Of a stretch of 64,000 nt of DNA, positions 45,601 through 57,218 are shown in pieces. A program made the translations under genes and the position numbers. Below the pieces are notes generated by a model. It saw only the letters and a program-made list of their open reading frames with translations, made no database searches and was not told where the DNA came from. Numbering within the stretch: position 1 is the first letter of the stretch; every line of letters begins with the position of its first letter. Origin of the DNA: Paratinospora sagittata (taxonomy: Eukaryota > Streptophyta > Magnoliopsida > Ranunculales > Menispermaceae); the NCBI GenBank assembly GCA_035771175.1, contig CM069599.1:34877562-34941561 (forward strand). Reading direction: 5' to 3'.

Positions 45601-48600
45601 GATGATATAGTATTGATTAATGAAATTAAATCTGGAGTAAATGTTAAGCTAGAGGTTTGGACTTTGGAGAGAGACTCGAAAATCTAAAAGGTTCAAGATT
45701 AGTAAGACTAAGACTGAATACATAAAATGTAATTTTAGAGGAAGTAGACATACAAATGAAGAGATAGTGACGATACTCCTTGTGTTCTTAATCTATCCTT
45801 CCAAATGTGCCACTATTATTGTTGCATGATAAACAATTTTTACTATGAATTTGACAATTTTTGGCAATGTCAGAAACCACTTGGCCTAAAAGCTATTGTT
45901 GATAGGTTGTTGTTTAACAATGCGTATCAAGCTATTATTGATGCTCCCCCTCACGTGTAGCCATATCTTACTCGTAGAGAGATTGATGGGAGATTGAAGA
46001 ATGAATAACAAAATTGCTAATGGGGATATGCAATTACCAACAAAGAGACTTGAAACCCATAATTTCTTACAAACTTGAGCTTTGATGCCATGTTAGAAAC
46101 CACTTGACTTTAATACTATATCTAATAGATAGGGAATCAATATTCATATGAACACGGTGTTTGGAAAAATCAACATGGTCGATATGCTCTAGTAAAGATT
46201 TCCTCAACAATGCTTGTCTCCTCACTGGTGTAGTGGTGTTGTTTGTATAATAAACTTTAAGGAGAGACTTCAGACCACATGTTCATTCATTGCTCGTTCT
46301 CTATGAGTTTTTGGGAAATGAAATGGAAAAACTTTCTTTTCCTTGCGCCAATGGTAGTGGAGAGTTATTCTTCTTCTTGAGTAATGGGGAATTGCATGAT
46401 AATTCCTTTAAGGATTATTGGATTGTGGAGTATTTGGCGTGAAAGGAATAGTAGAATTTTGACAATATTGAGTGTATTTCTGATAGATCTCACTTTACTT
46501 CCTGGGTGGCTGCTTGCAAGTTTTTAAAAGGTTTTAGTTTCAGAGACTAGTCTAAGGGTGGTTTAACATAGCTGTCAGTACTGCCTTTGGTTAGGGTGAA
46601 CTTCTTGCGTTCCCTTGTCAATGTCACTGTATCCTTTTCACTCTTTATTATTAATATATTTCCAGATTCTGCTAAAAAAATAATGCATGACAAAATTATC
46701 TTGACAAAAGAGGTAAAACCACAAATCAAAAGTTTATGTGACAGCTTATTACATGATGCAAAGTAGTGCTAATACTACTATTATTTATAGTTCTTAACTA
46801 AAAAAAGGAAAGGGAAAAATAATTGTGCTTTTGTGTTTGTAGGTATATTTGTATGGTGCTCATGTGACATCTTGGAAGAACGACCATGGGGAAGAGTTGC
46901 TTTTTGTCAGTAATAAGGTAGCACAAAGCCTTTTTTTTCTCTTTTTTTTAACGCTTTTTTCTTTCAAATTGTTTTCCTTCTTAGGACCTTTCTTGACTTG
47001 AACCTATAGGTATAAGCATATAACTCTTTGTGTCAATGAACTTGAGTAAAAGTCTAAAACCTCTGATTTTTGTTTTAAATCAGTTTGCATGTGCTTGCGC
47101 ACTTGTGTTCATTTGGAGGTGGGTGTGAATTGTCTATATATCTTAATTATTTAATTACATATCGAAAAATTCTTGGTGCTTATGTAACTCTTTAGCTGGA
47201 GGAAGTGGGTATGAATTGTTTATGCTTCTTAATTATTTAATCAAATATGCAATGCTTGGATGGTGCCATTGTTTCTCTGGTGGTCAGATATATGACTTCC
47301 TCATTGCAACTACTTTCATAGACTGAAAGTTTGCTAACTTTGTTTTTATCATGGTTCGAAGATCCCCTTCCTACTGGTAAGAAGACACTCTTGTGTAAAT
47401 GTAACTTTAAAGGTTTTATGTGTTCTGTCCTATGTGAGACTTCTATGCCTGGAAGTCCTGGTTGTCTTGTTTTGCCAGACTACTATGAAAAGTTTTATAA
47501 TTTGGTTCACTAAATTTTTACATGTATGCTGACCCACTGATCAACTTTTCTCCTCTATAACCATGTCTGCTCATGGCAACCGTGTGATCTCCTGTCTTTT
47601 TGTCTCTCAAATAGAAATAAAGTTACATGCTAATACTAAATTATTAATTTACCTTTCTTCAGTGATGCAGCGGCTTGAGTGAAATTTATTTGCTGACCAA
47701 TTTTTCTTTCCCTCTCTGCTCTCCCACTTTTGTTTTTATTCTTTGGTGGGTGGGGGGGCGTTTCATGTTTTATTTAGGCCAATTTCAAGCCTCCAAAGCC
47801 AATACGGGGAGGTATTCCAATATGCTTTCCTCAGGTTTGTGATTTTTCTTTCTTTTTAGAAAAAAAAAAACTATATTTCCTTCTGTACATTTGAACTAAA
47901 GTAATTTGCATATGCAGTTTTCAAATATGGGGTCTCTTGAGCAACATGGATTTGCAAGGAACCGATTTTGGAGTATTGACACTGACGCACCTCCATTTCC
48001 AACAACTAGCTCTAATAAAGCTTTTGTTGATTTGATTCTTAAGCCATCTGAAGAAGATATGAAGATCTGGCCTCACAGGTTGGTTATCCTAGCGTCTTTG
48101 ACATTCTGTTTACTTTAGCTGATTAATTATGATACTTCATGCCCATTTGCAGTTATGAATTTCGTCTGAGAGTAAACCTGGGACCTGGAGGAGATTTGAT
48201 GCTGACATCTCGCATTAGAAATACCAATGCTGATGGAAAACCTTTCACATTTACATTCGCATATCATACTTACTTCTCAGTGTCTGATATAAGGTAGCAT
48301 CACTGGCTTTTTAACTGTTTACTTTCTCCTTTTTTGTTCTCTGTACAACAGTATTTATGAAATTTTTTCAAGTGAGGTCCCTGTCCATGTAATTAAGATA
48401 TTTGGAGTTTGTAAGTGATAAGAATCTTATTTATTATGTTAACTAAGCAGAAGAAAGAGTAAAGGCTTTAATAAAACAGGGCTATTGTTTTAAAAGTACT
48501 ATTTCTTTTCACCAGAAAATGCTTCCATCTTGAAATGTTTATAATGTATGTTTTTGAGTTGCTCATTGAGTTATCGGTTTTTGTGTTTCTTTTTGCCATT

Positions 48601-51087
48601 GATAAAACACATACTATATTGAATAGAGCTATAAAAGCAAGGGAGTGCTAGGACATTGTCTTACAAAGAAGATAAATAAAACAAGAAGAAGGGAAAAAAC
48701 AGGCAAAGTTATAGAAAAATAGGTAAAAACTACATTTTGTGCAACATTACACTCCACTCAGCAGCAAGAAGAGGAGTTAAATCTAATGTCCAACTTTGAA
48801 GGAAACATCTGGCACATATGTGGATTAAACCTTTGATGCGCATGGTTTTTCTTCCATGAGCATCAACCATGGTCATGGAGTAATGGGGATATTGAGAGAG
48901 TCTTCTCAAGAGACCAGGCCATTTTTGGGGTCAAGTATCTCAGTATCACTCGTGGCGCACTGGCTGCTAGTTAGCATATGATGAACATGCTGGCTCAAAT
49001 ACATTCAGTTTCTGGGATTCTCTACCGATTAATGCTCCAAGTAAATTTGGTCATATTTATGTTATGGGGAGTCAAATTGCCATTGCAGTCCTATTTTTGG
49101 GCAAATCAAATACATTACTAGTATCAAATGAGAAATAACAGTTTAGCTGAAGCTCCATGTCCAGCCAAATGACAAATTATGAATAGGATGTGTGGACTTG
49201 GTAATTAATTAACGAGAATGGACTGCTATTCTATGAGAGTGGGCTTTCTCAAAAGAGGGGAAAAAGATGGGGGTGGAGGGGGATGATGGAGATTATACCA
49301 GAGTCACTCAGGAGGATGTCATTTCACTGTTAATCAGCACCTCAAGAAGGAGAAGTCTTCCATTTTGAACTCTTTTATAGAGGGATGATGAATCCATCTG
49401 GATCTGGCAATATAGAGATAAAATGCTGGAATCTGATGGATTAGATTCTCAATGATCTTGAATGCTCTGTCCTAATTAGCCCCACCAAGTAATACATGAC
49501 AACATGCTCCATATAGCTTCCTACATTACACGTTGATTATCTGTTTAACCTAACTAGCCAATTGGAGGCTCAACTTCCTAGCTCTTGGAACCTATTTAAC
49601 CTAAATTCACCTCCCTACTTTACAATTTACGTGTTTACTTCCCAGTTGATTGGAGCATGTTATCTTTGTCATTGTTTCCATACATGTCAAAGTGATAAAT
49701 ATTGCAATTAACATATCTAAGTTATTAGCTCATCTGGATCTCTACTAATTTTCAGTGAAGTGCGAGTGGAAGGACTGGAGACAATCGATTATCTGGATAA
49801 TCTACAGGGCAGGGAGCGGTTTACAGAACAAGGGGATGCAATAACATTTGAATCAGAAGTCAGTATGAAATTTATATTGTTGTTTTCTGTCCAGTTTTCT
49901 TCTAATAAGAGCAGTAACAAGAGTAATTAATGGTGGATTCACTCTCAAATTATCCTTTTCTTATTTTATGTTTCTGGTGCAAAAAGTTGGACAAAATATA
50001 TGTCAGCACTCCCACTAAGATTGCAATTCTGGACCATGAAAAGAAGAGAACTTTTGTTTTGCGTAAGGATGGACTTCCAGATGCTGGTGAGTTTAGCTAA
50101 TCATACTTAAGCATTTTGTTGCCATTTACATTATGTTGATCTATAGGTAGCTATCTTACGAAGAAGAGATCTAAACCACCTGCGGGGTATAACCATAAGG
50201 ATGCCTAACAACATCATGCTTGTACAAGGAACATCTAAGAAGATCTAGTGAGGCAGGTGTGGGTGGTTATTTTGATCACCCAAGCATGACTCCTTATTCA
50301 GAGACGATCATAGTTACTTTGAATGATTATAATTATGTGATCGATTTTAGTCAGGTCTTAGTAAATCAAAAGATCTGCTCAAATCTGCACACACTTACGC
50401 TATTTCTTGACACTTGGCAACAAAAGTGTCAACAAAGATTATCATCTTTAATGTTTTCCTTGGGCTATGATTCTGTACAAAGGGGGGTAATTTTTCTTAA
50501 TTTGTTTGGATATAATGGAAGGCAGTAATTATTGATGGTGAGGATGAATTTCTTGTGTCTAGCGTAGTGATCCCATTTGAATTACCAATTAGATTGGAAT
50601 AATTAGATAGATTGAACTCAAGCTTCCGTGTATGGGAAAAATGGAGACAATTTAACATCAGAAATAACAAAAGAAATATTATTTTAATTCAATAATTGTT
50701 ATACCACTTTCTCAACTTTCCAAATTGAACTTTATACTGTTTAGCTTGTACTCAGCCCTAATATGCAGAAAATTGTACTGTTAAAACCTACATTTATGTT
50801 ATTGAGTTATTCATTTTGTGGTTTTGTTTACAGCATTGTCCTACATAGACTCACTAAAGTTTTTTTTTGTAGTGGTCTGGAATCCTTGGGATAAGAAGGC
50901 AAGGGCAATAGCTGACTTTGGGGATGATGAGTACAAGCATATGCTCTGTGTGGAGGCTGCAGCTGTGGAGAAGCCCATCACCTTGAAACCTGGGGAAGAG
51001 TGGAAAGGAAGACAGGAGCTTTCTGCTGTCCCTTCCAGTTACTGTAGTGGGCAGCTAGATCCCCAGAGGGTTCTCCAAGGAAGCTGA
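42643..51087 (+). CDS. Putative glucose-6-phosphate 1-epimerase (aldose 1-epimerase-like, YeaD type)
   Basis: There are eight coding exons: 42643-42735, 46843-46917, 47778-47834, 47918-48078, 48153-48293, 49756-49858, 49987-50086 and 50873-51087. All are GT-AG and phases close at 314 aa. The family interconverts the alpha and beta anomers of hexose-6-phosphate, in the cytosol as no targeting peptide is seen. Motifs: VYLYGAHVTSWKN (32-44), RGGIPICFPQF, EQHGFARNRFW, FTFAYHTYFSVSDI with a candidate catalytic His167, VVWNPWDKKA, and MLCVEAAAV with a candidate catalytic Glu271. The His/Glu spacing fits the yeast enzyme of this family. Intron 1 is 4.1 kb, full of LINE and SINE relics. The gene looks intact. 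Confidence 0.93.
44205..45440 (+). pseudogene. L1-type LINE ORF1 relic in epimerase intron 1
   Basis: Broken frames give plant L1 ORF1 pieces: WTQISLSRIASVPRQLLTKDR (two short runs near 44870-44930) of the DUF4283-type domain, then ICVEMKL. After the SINE comes a zinc-knuckle-like stretch, PSHCRECEIFVHSSSQC (C-x2-C-x4-H-x4-C), near 45271-45322. Many stops are present. The left edge is approximate. Confidence 0.65.
45020..45203 (+). mobile_element. SINE inserted in the L1 ORF1 relic
   Basis: An A-box-like GTGGTGGTGATTAGG and a B-box-like AGGTTCAAATTTC are followed by a body with 'gatggcatctctcactcaag' and a short A7 tail. It splits the LINE ORF1 reading between the DUF4283-type part and the zinc knuckle, which shows the order of insertion. 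I could not see a target duplication. Confidence 0.7.
45540..45740 (+). pseudogene. RTE-type LINE reverse-transcriptase fragment
   Basis: The translation contains VLDELTKHIPEDIPCCILFT, then DDIVLINEIKSGVNVKLEVW, matching the catalytic YADD-like segment (here FTDD) of plant RTE reverse transcriptases. Stops follow immediately and only about 65 codons are recognisable. Confidence 0.75.
46200..46680 (+). pseudogene. L1-type LINE 3' end (zf-RVT downstream part)
   Basis: A degenerate stretch contains FDNIECISDRSHFTSWVAAC and KFLKGFSFRD, which resemble the region after the zf-RVT domain in L1 elements. It ends near 'agattctgct' plus A7 at about 46680. Confidence 0.6.
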
Positions 51088-51384
51088 ATTTGATCTATCT
51101 GGTGCATATCCTGTACAGGTAATTTTGCAAAACCACAATAATTTTAAGCACTAGCTAGGTTTCTCATGTTCTGCTGTTCTGTATTGTAGATAGTTTATAA
51201 GCATCAGATTAAAAGCCAGACAGTTCATCGTCTTCTCAGTCAATGCTGCTTAAAGATAAATGTTCTTTGATTGCATTAGACTCTTTAAGTCTGTGGCATG
51301 GGTAATTTAGAATGTAAATCAGTCTCTGGTAGTTTCAGATGTTGTACATAATCTGGAGTCCAAGTGGAAACTCATTTAAGTCCA
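51088..51384 (+). other. Epimerase 3' UTR and flank
   Basis: No further gene-like frame. The cleavage site is not identifiable by eye. Confidence 0.5.
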
Positions 51385-51980
51385 CCCACTAGAAAGTATT
51401 TGCACGGGTTGGGCTGGGTTGATTTCAGAGAAAATAAATTTCCAACTGAGCTAACCTTATTGGGTCAATAATTGGGCACCAGAAACTGACCCAACAACAT
51501 TTAAAACTTAAGTAACTGATGGATCAATTGAGGGAAGAAATAAAGAGTGTTGGGGGGGGGGGGGGGGTGGCTTTTATAATTAGTTCCACATTGGTTGGGA
51601 CTATAGGGCTCAAGGGGCAGTGTTCTCCCCATCTTCCTAAGTTCTTTTTTTTTTTTTCAATAAAGTATTCAGGTTGAAGTGGTTCTCTACGGAGAGAACC
51701 GCTAGAATGAAGTCTGAAAAAAGTCTTATTTAAAATTAGTTTCTTATGTGTATATGTTATGTAATATGTTTTTTGAACTTTTATTGATACTATATATGTA
51801 GGGTGGCTTAGGTGGATGTTAGGTTTTATAATTAAATTTGATGATTCACCTGACCTGACCTGACCCTTCGGGTGGCTCAAAATGCCAACTCGACCAATCC
51901 ATATTATTGTTACAATCTGTTTGAACTCAATCGGGTTGGTTGGGTTTGGCAGGTGATCGGTTTTTATGCACACCCCTAGT
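51385..51980. repeat. Relative of the 4304 hAT-type element
   Basis: It carries the same ingredients: GGGTTGGGCTGGGTTG words on the left, 'agttccacattggttgggac' in the middle, CGGGTTGGTTGGGTTTGGC and CACACCCCTA on the right. It also includes G16 at 51552-51567. A matching left terminus and a target duplication were not found, so it may be truncated or composite. A 161-codon minus-strand frame across it is not a gene. Confidence 0.5.
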
Positions 51981-54813
51981 GTTTGAAGCATGCACCAATT
52001 CTTTGTCACTGACCAGTCAGGTACAAATTGGATCTTTGATGTATGTTATCTGCAGATATAGCCTTTATTGATGAATCCTTTGTGTTAAATTGAAGAAAGT
52101 ACGTACAACACCTTAAAATCAGGCCTCGAGTCCTTGACTATGTATTTGGTGAAAGATGATTTTGAATGGTAAAATAAGGTTCATGTTTTAGATTGCACTA
52201 GTTGTTGTGAGGAGTACATACTGATGATCATCTGGATTCATTTCCAACTTCTTCACTGCTTCAAAGCCTCCTTTGCCTTGCATGCTGGTTTCCTGGTTTT
52301 AAGGGATTTAGTAGTTGGCTCACTTCTAACCAAAATAGTAGTCGAAGTGCATAATTCTGCTTATTGTAATGGATTCTATTGGTCACTCTACGAGATCTGA
52401 TCTTTGACTCTAAATCAGGTGTTTGAGATGCCTATTGGTCTTCACTCACTTCTTGATCTGGCCCATAGGCCAGATGCTGTTACCCAAAAAAGGAGTCCCA
52501 ACTGCTAGTCCATACATTAATGTACTGCCTCGATGTACATTTGACTTATTCTCTATTTTCTCTGGGAGTCCCTCCTTCCGTTCTGATGCTCATCATCCAT
52601 TCTAACTGTGAGACATTGGTTTAACTCAATTCAACTTAACTAAGTCTTTTTCCAACTACATGGGGTTGGCTACATGAATCTGTTTCCTCCACACCGCCCG
52701 CTCTATCAAGGGCTAAATTAGAATGTCATTGGTTCAATCTTTTTTTTTTTTTTCTCAGTAAGCTTTTTGTTAATTTGACTTAAGTTTTAGATTCACGACA
52801 TCGAAAGCAGTAGATGTCCCCGCAAAATATTTAGCATTCTTAATCCCAAGCACTGAATGAGAACAGTTTGTGGATTTTTGGCAGACTTGCTGCAACTCTG
52901 GGATTGGGGCTTGATCGTGAATTCTGGCTGCATTTTTTTTGTCTTTTTTGGCTGGCAGGCAGATTAATTTCCAGAAGAACTCTATCAACATAATTATGCT
53001 TTTCTTGGAATACTATTTGGGGTATGCCAAGGGTGAAAAATCCCCAAAAAAACAAAATCCAAAAAAGCTGAAAAAATTGGATAATGACGATCCTTGCTTT
53101 TTATCTGTATGGTAGGAGTGTGAACTTTACAGATGGATTTGAGACATTATATAGCTTTTTATCTTTTTCTGGAAGATGATGTTTCAGGGGCTCTGGATGA
53201 CTCCAAGATTTGTCATAAAACAAACTGAAATATACAAAATATAAATAGATAATAGATGCCTTTGAAGTACTCTATTCAATGTGGGAGTATGTATTTGCTT
53301 CAGTTTTGTTTTTTTTTTCCCAATTTCATTAAGTTTTGGATCAAATTGCTTTTATTGTGCCATAGCATTGTGTAGTCTCACCAGTTGGGGTGCACAGCCG
53401 TGTGTTGTGGGCTGAAAATTTGTGTTTGTTGCTAATGTGAAAGACGGTGCCTGTTCCGATCTTTTGGACATTGGGAAAACTGAGGTGAAATTCCAAGGTT
53501 GTAGTCTTGTAGATATTCATAGTGTGGCATACTTTAGAGGCGAGGTGGTTATGTTAGTTTCATTTGTTAGAAAATATTGACCTCAATTTAGTCTCGTCAA
53601 TACAGTTTTTCAATGATAGAAAGATTTTTTCAATGATAGAAAGATTCGTGCTCTTCAGTTGTTTAATCAATCGCATATCTTCTTCAGGTCCTTTCTGCCA
53701 AATATGGTGATGTCATTTTTTGCCAAATTTGCATAATTTTTGGTCACCTAAAAAACAATTCATTATCAAAATGCAACCTCTTGGCCTTCGTGATGTATAG
53801 TGTTTACTCATTGAGACAATAGTTTCTTGCAACCTCTTGGCCTTCTTGGAACAATAGTTTACTCATTAATGTTTACTCATTAATGAATGTATCATTGAAT
53901 AAATGATTCTCCCAACTAGGGTTTTTTTTTTTAATTATTTTAAATTATTATTATTCAGCAAATAAAAAGATGAGGTCAGTATCTTTGTTTCTAGTTTCTG
54001 AACAAGTTTCCAAATTGTCGTAGTAGCTATAAATGTATAAAAAGTTTTTTGTTGTTTTTTGGGACAAATACGAGCAAGTACTCTTCATCCAAAAAAAGTA
54101 TTTGATACAAAATCATATTAAAATAGGTCTATGTTGACTGAACGAGTAAAAACATTTTGTCAACATTTTGAAGATGGTTTGATTATATAAAACTGATCCC
54201 AATACATTCCATGTTTTTAAATAAAAAAATAATGTGATCTCCTATAAAGTTGGAATAGAAAAATAAGATTATACCAAGCTCAAGCAGCGTATGATATTGC
54301 TATCCACTTCATGGTCAGTACATAAAGTTCATTCCTATATTTAGGCAGTGCAGTCTGAATAAGTACTATATGTTCTCAGAATGTTTCTTATTTTACTAAA
54401 ACGAATTATGATAATAAGGTTAAAAACACAAAATATTTTGGACTTGCCTACAAAATAATGTTGTTTGATGTGAACCTCATCTATATGTACTATCACACTA
54501 ATTAAAGTATTTTGAGGATTCAAATTGAAAGAACTCATTTTACCAAATTTTTAATGTTATACCCTTTCACTCATTATTCAAATCTTTCATTCAAAGTTAT
54601 TTTTCAAAAATCACAATGGATAATAATATAGGTACTTAAAAATGAAAATAAACCCACACCTTCTTCTATCTTCTTATATATTGCATGTTTAACTACTACA
54701 AACATTTTGTTATTTGTTTACATAAATTAATGTATTTTTTTTTTTCAAATGAAAATTTATGTATATAATAATATTAAAAAGAACACGTGACCAAAGAGAT
54801 AACAAATGGTGAC
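51981..54813. other. Intergenic, one RTE relic, no gene seen
   Basis: AT-rich DNA with short open frames. At 52615-52735 'ttcaacttaactaagtcttt' then 'ccaactacatggggttggct' repeats the RTE 3'-end words of the 1465 and 22640 relics. Nothing else is recognised. Confidence 0.5.
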
Positions 54814-55009
54814 TTACCACATAAGGAGTGAATAAAGTGCAGATAGATAGAGAGAGAGAGAGCTCTGTTGTTGAAGCCCCGACAGCGGAGGGTGCTTCTT
54901 TTTTATGGCAATGTAGAGAACATTTTCTCGTATTATTACAGGAAAGGCCAAAAAATAAAAATAAAAAATAAAAATAAATAAAAAAACTAGAGAGAGAAAG
55001 AAGAAAAAC

Positions 55010-55015
<6 letters not shown>

Positions 55016-55046
<31 letters not shown>
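55016..55046. repeat. (GA)n microsatellite in the ADA1-type gene's upstream region
   Basis: About fifteen GA units lie in a purine-rich stretch roughly 880 bp upstream of the ATG. GA tracts are common in plant core promoters and leaders. Confidence 0.85.
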
Positions 55047-55048
<2 letters not shown>

Positions 55049-55601
55049 CGCTTCGCTGCAGCGATCGAGGGGGGAGGGTGCAATCTAATTCTCACAGAAC
55101 AGCGCGACACAAAAACTCATATTTTTCGAAAACAAATCGAAAAGAAGAAGAAGAAGAAGGTCGCGAAAGCGAAATCGTGAACGAAGTTACGAGGAATCAT
55201 CAGTCAATTAATCGAATGAAGACAAGCTATTAGCTATGTGTTTGTCGATTCGCTTTTGAATCTCAGTTTCCCACAAAAATAAGCTCCAGAAAAAGGGCAA
55301 AAAATATTAAGGTCAGAAGCTTAGATTCTTTTTTTTTTTTTTTTTTTGGTTCCTTTGTTGTTCGTTCGTTTCTTTTGCTCTCCTCGTATCATCATCAAGC
55401 TTGAATCTTTCTTTCTTCGTGTTGTAAAACTTCCCAATACCTTTTTTTTTTCCACGAACTAACGAACCTTGAACTCGAATTGCTTCGTGATCCGTTTCGT
55501 TTTTAACTTCGTTTCACGATCTTCGGAGCAGTACTCGACCGTTAATTTCGTTACAATAAGTGAGGGTTTTGGGATTGGCGGTTAAAATTAGGGTTTTGTT
55601 G

Positions 55602-55709
55602 ATGAATGGATCGAAAATTGAACAGTTCTGGAGCGGTTATAATTGGTACTGCTACTCTTCGACTGAGATCTCTGGTAGAACAAGTCGGAATTTTGGGTCC
55701 CACTACTAA
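55602..55709 (+). promoter_or_regulatory. Upstream ORF 1 (35 aa) before the ADA1-type gene
   Basis: An ATG at 55602 opens MNGSKIEQFWSGYNWYCYSS and continues to TAA at 55707-55709, entirely upstream of the main ATG at 55923. If this part of the leader is exonic, scanning ribosomes would meet it first. Whether a 5' UTR intron removes it is unknown. Confidence 0.4.
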
Positions 55710-55743
55710 AGTTTAAATTAGGGCTTGTGTTGTTGACTCGAAG

Positions 55744-55845
55744 ATGAGATTTGTATCCACTGCATTGTTTTGTTGGAGTAATGGGGAATTGGGGCTAGGT
55801 TATGGTGAATACTGTTATCGCGGGTGGAAGCGCGGAAAACCCTAA
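55744..55845 (+). promoter_or_regulatory. Upstream ORF 2 (33 aa) before the ADA1-type gene
   Basis: An ATG at 55744 opens MRFVSTALFCWSNGELGLGY and ends in TAA at 55843-55845. Two further short ATG frames overlap it (from about 55780 and 55803). Together with upstream ORF 1 they suggest translational control, if retained in the mRNA. Confidence 0.4.
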
Positions 55846-55922
55846 TTTTGGTTAGAATTTGGGGGTTTTCAAGATTGGTTTGTTTTTAGTGTTTGTTTAA
55901 TGAGTCTAGTTAGCTTTGAGCA

Positions 55923-57218
55923 ATGCAGTCGTCACAGCAGCAGCAGCAAGCGCGGATCAATTTGAGTGAGTTGAAGGCTCAGTTAGTGAAGAAGCTTGGG
56001 CCGGAGCGGTCCAAGCGCTATTTCTTTTATTTGAATAAATTGTTGAATCAGAAGTTAAGCAAAGGAGAGTTTGATAAGATATGTTCTTGGATCCTTGGGC
56101 GGGAGAACTTGCCGTTGCATAATCAATTGGTTCGATCGATACTGAAGAATGCTTGTCATGCCAAGGTCCCTCCTCCTTTACATGAGAAGGAAGCGCCATC
56201 TAAATACATAGCAGGAGTGAAGAAATCTCCTTCTGGCGAAGATGGTTATCAGCAAAGTGGGCCATCTCCAATTTTGGGTCCCATGCCACTCATTTGGTCC
56301 AATGGGGATGTTTTGCCAATGTCGCCGAGAAAAAGCAGATTCCATCGGAGGACGAGGGATCGGCCCAGTCCGTTAGGGCCAAATGGGAAGATAGATTTCC
56401 CATCTCATCCTTCAACTACTCCAGATGATATTGGTGTGAATGGTATTGCAGAAAATGGGGATTTGATTTCTTGTGATTTCCAGAGGCCCTTGCAACATCT
56501 TCAAGGACTTGCAGAACAACCCGATAATGAGCAGGATTCTTTGCTTCAGCGCCCTACAAAACGACCACGGACAAAGAAATCTCCTGATAATCTAGTTCCT
56601 GTACATAGCAAAGATCATGTTGAAGTAGTTGTTGTTGAGGATGGGGAAGAGGTGGAACGCGAAGACAATTCCAACTCTACCAGAAGTCCACTTCGTGCTC
56701 CTCTGGGGATACCCTTTTGCCCAGCTAGTGTTGGTGGGGCCCGCAGGGCGTTGCCAGCAGTAAATAGCAGTAACTTTGCTATCTTTTCTGACAGTGGTGA
56801 ATTATTTGATACTGGGATGTTGAGGAAACGAATGGAGCAGATTGTTGGGGCACAGGGCCTTGAAGGTGTATCAAACGACAGTGCTAATTTGTTGAATAAC
56901 GGTTTAGATGTTTATCTGAAGCAGTTGATCAAATCTTGCATTGACTTAGTCGGCATGAGGTCAGGACATGAGCCAGTGAAGCACTTAGTTCATAAGGAGC
57001 AGCAGCCTCATGGGAAAATTACGAATGGCATGTGGCCAGGTCATCAATTGCAGATGCAAAGTAGTGACGGGCTCGTGGAAGGCATGCAAGAACCTAAAAC
57101 CCAATTTCCAATATCTGTGCTAGATTTCAAGGTGGCAATGGAGCTAAACCCACCGAAGCTCGGGGAAGACTGGCCTTTGCTATTGGAAAAGATATGTATG
57201 CATGCACGTGAGGAATAA
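55923..57218 (+). CDS. SAGA complex subunit, ADA1/TADA1 (Hfi1) family
   Basis: The coding sequence is intronless, 431 aa. The first ATG (55923) opens MQSSQQQQQARINLSELKAQ. Residues about 14-78 are the SAGA-Tad1 domain, with LGPERSKRYFFYLNKLL, LSKGEFDKICSWILGRENL and HNQLVRSILKNA. A basic motif RPTKRPRTKK (210-219) is a likely nuclear signal. A second conserved block has SPLRAPLGIPFC (around 265). The C-terminal half has MLRKRMEQI, GLDVYLKQLIKSCIDLVG and a closing ISVLDFKVAMELNPPKLGED. ADA1 proteins are structural subunits of the SAGA histone acetyltransferase coactivator, pairing with TAF12 through a histone-fold-like region. The two-domain layout matches plant homologues. The family is clear; the paralogue is not. 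Confidence 0.92.
   Translation: MQSSQQQQQARINLSELKAQLVKKLGPERSKRYFFYLNKLLNQKLSKGEFDKICSWILGRENLPLHNQLVRSILKNACHAKVPPPLHEKEAPSKYIAGVKKSPSGEDGYQQSGPSPILGPMPLIWSNGDVLPMSPRKSRFHRRTRDRPSPLGPNGKIDFPSHPSTTPDDIGVNGIAENGDLISCDFQRPLQHLQGLAEQPDNEQDSLLQRPTKRPRTKKSPDNLVPVHSKDHVEVVVVEDGEEVEREDNSNSTRSPLRAPLGIPFCPASVGGARRALPAVNSSNFAIFSDSGELFDTGMLRKRMEQIVGAQGLEGVSNDSANLLNNGLDVYLKQLIKSCIDLVGMRSGHEPVKHLVHKEQQPHGKITNGMWPGHQLQMQSSDGLVEGMQEPKTQFPISVLDFKVAMELNPPKLGEDWPLLLEKICMHAREE

Noticed and set aside
45871..46130. Element bounded by 'agaaaccacttg' repeats
   Set aside because: The two copies (near 45872 and 46103) are short direct repeats; I could not define termini or coding content.
51524..52009. 161-codon minus-strand frame
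   Set aside because: It spans a poly-G run and the hAT-related repeat; the Pro run comes from G16, not from a gene.
55957..56199. 80-codon minus-strand frame
   Set aside because: It is opposite the conserved Tad1 domain of the ADA1-type gene and is a shadow.
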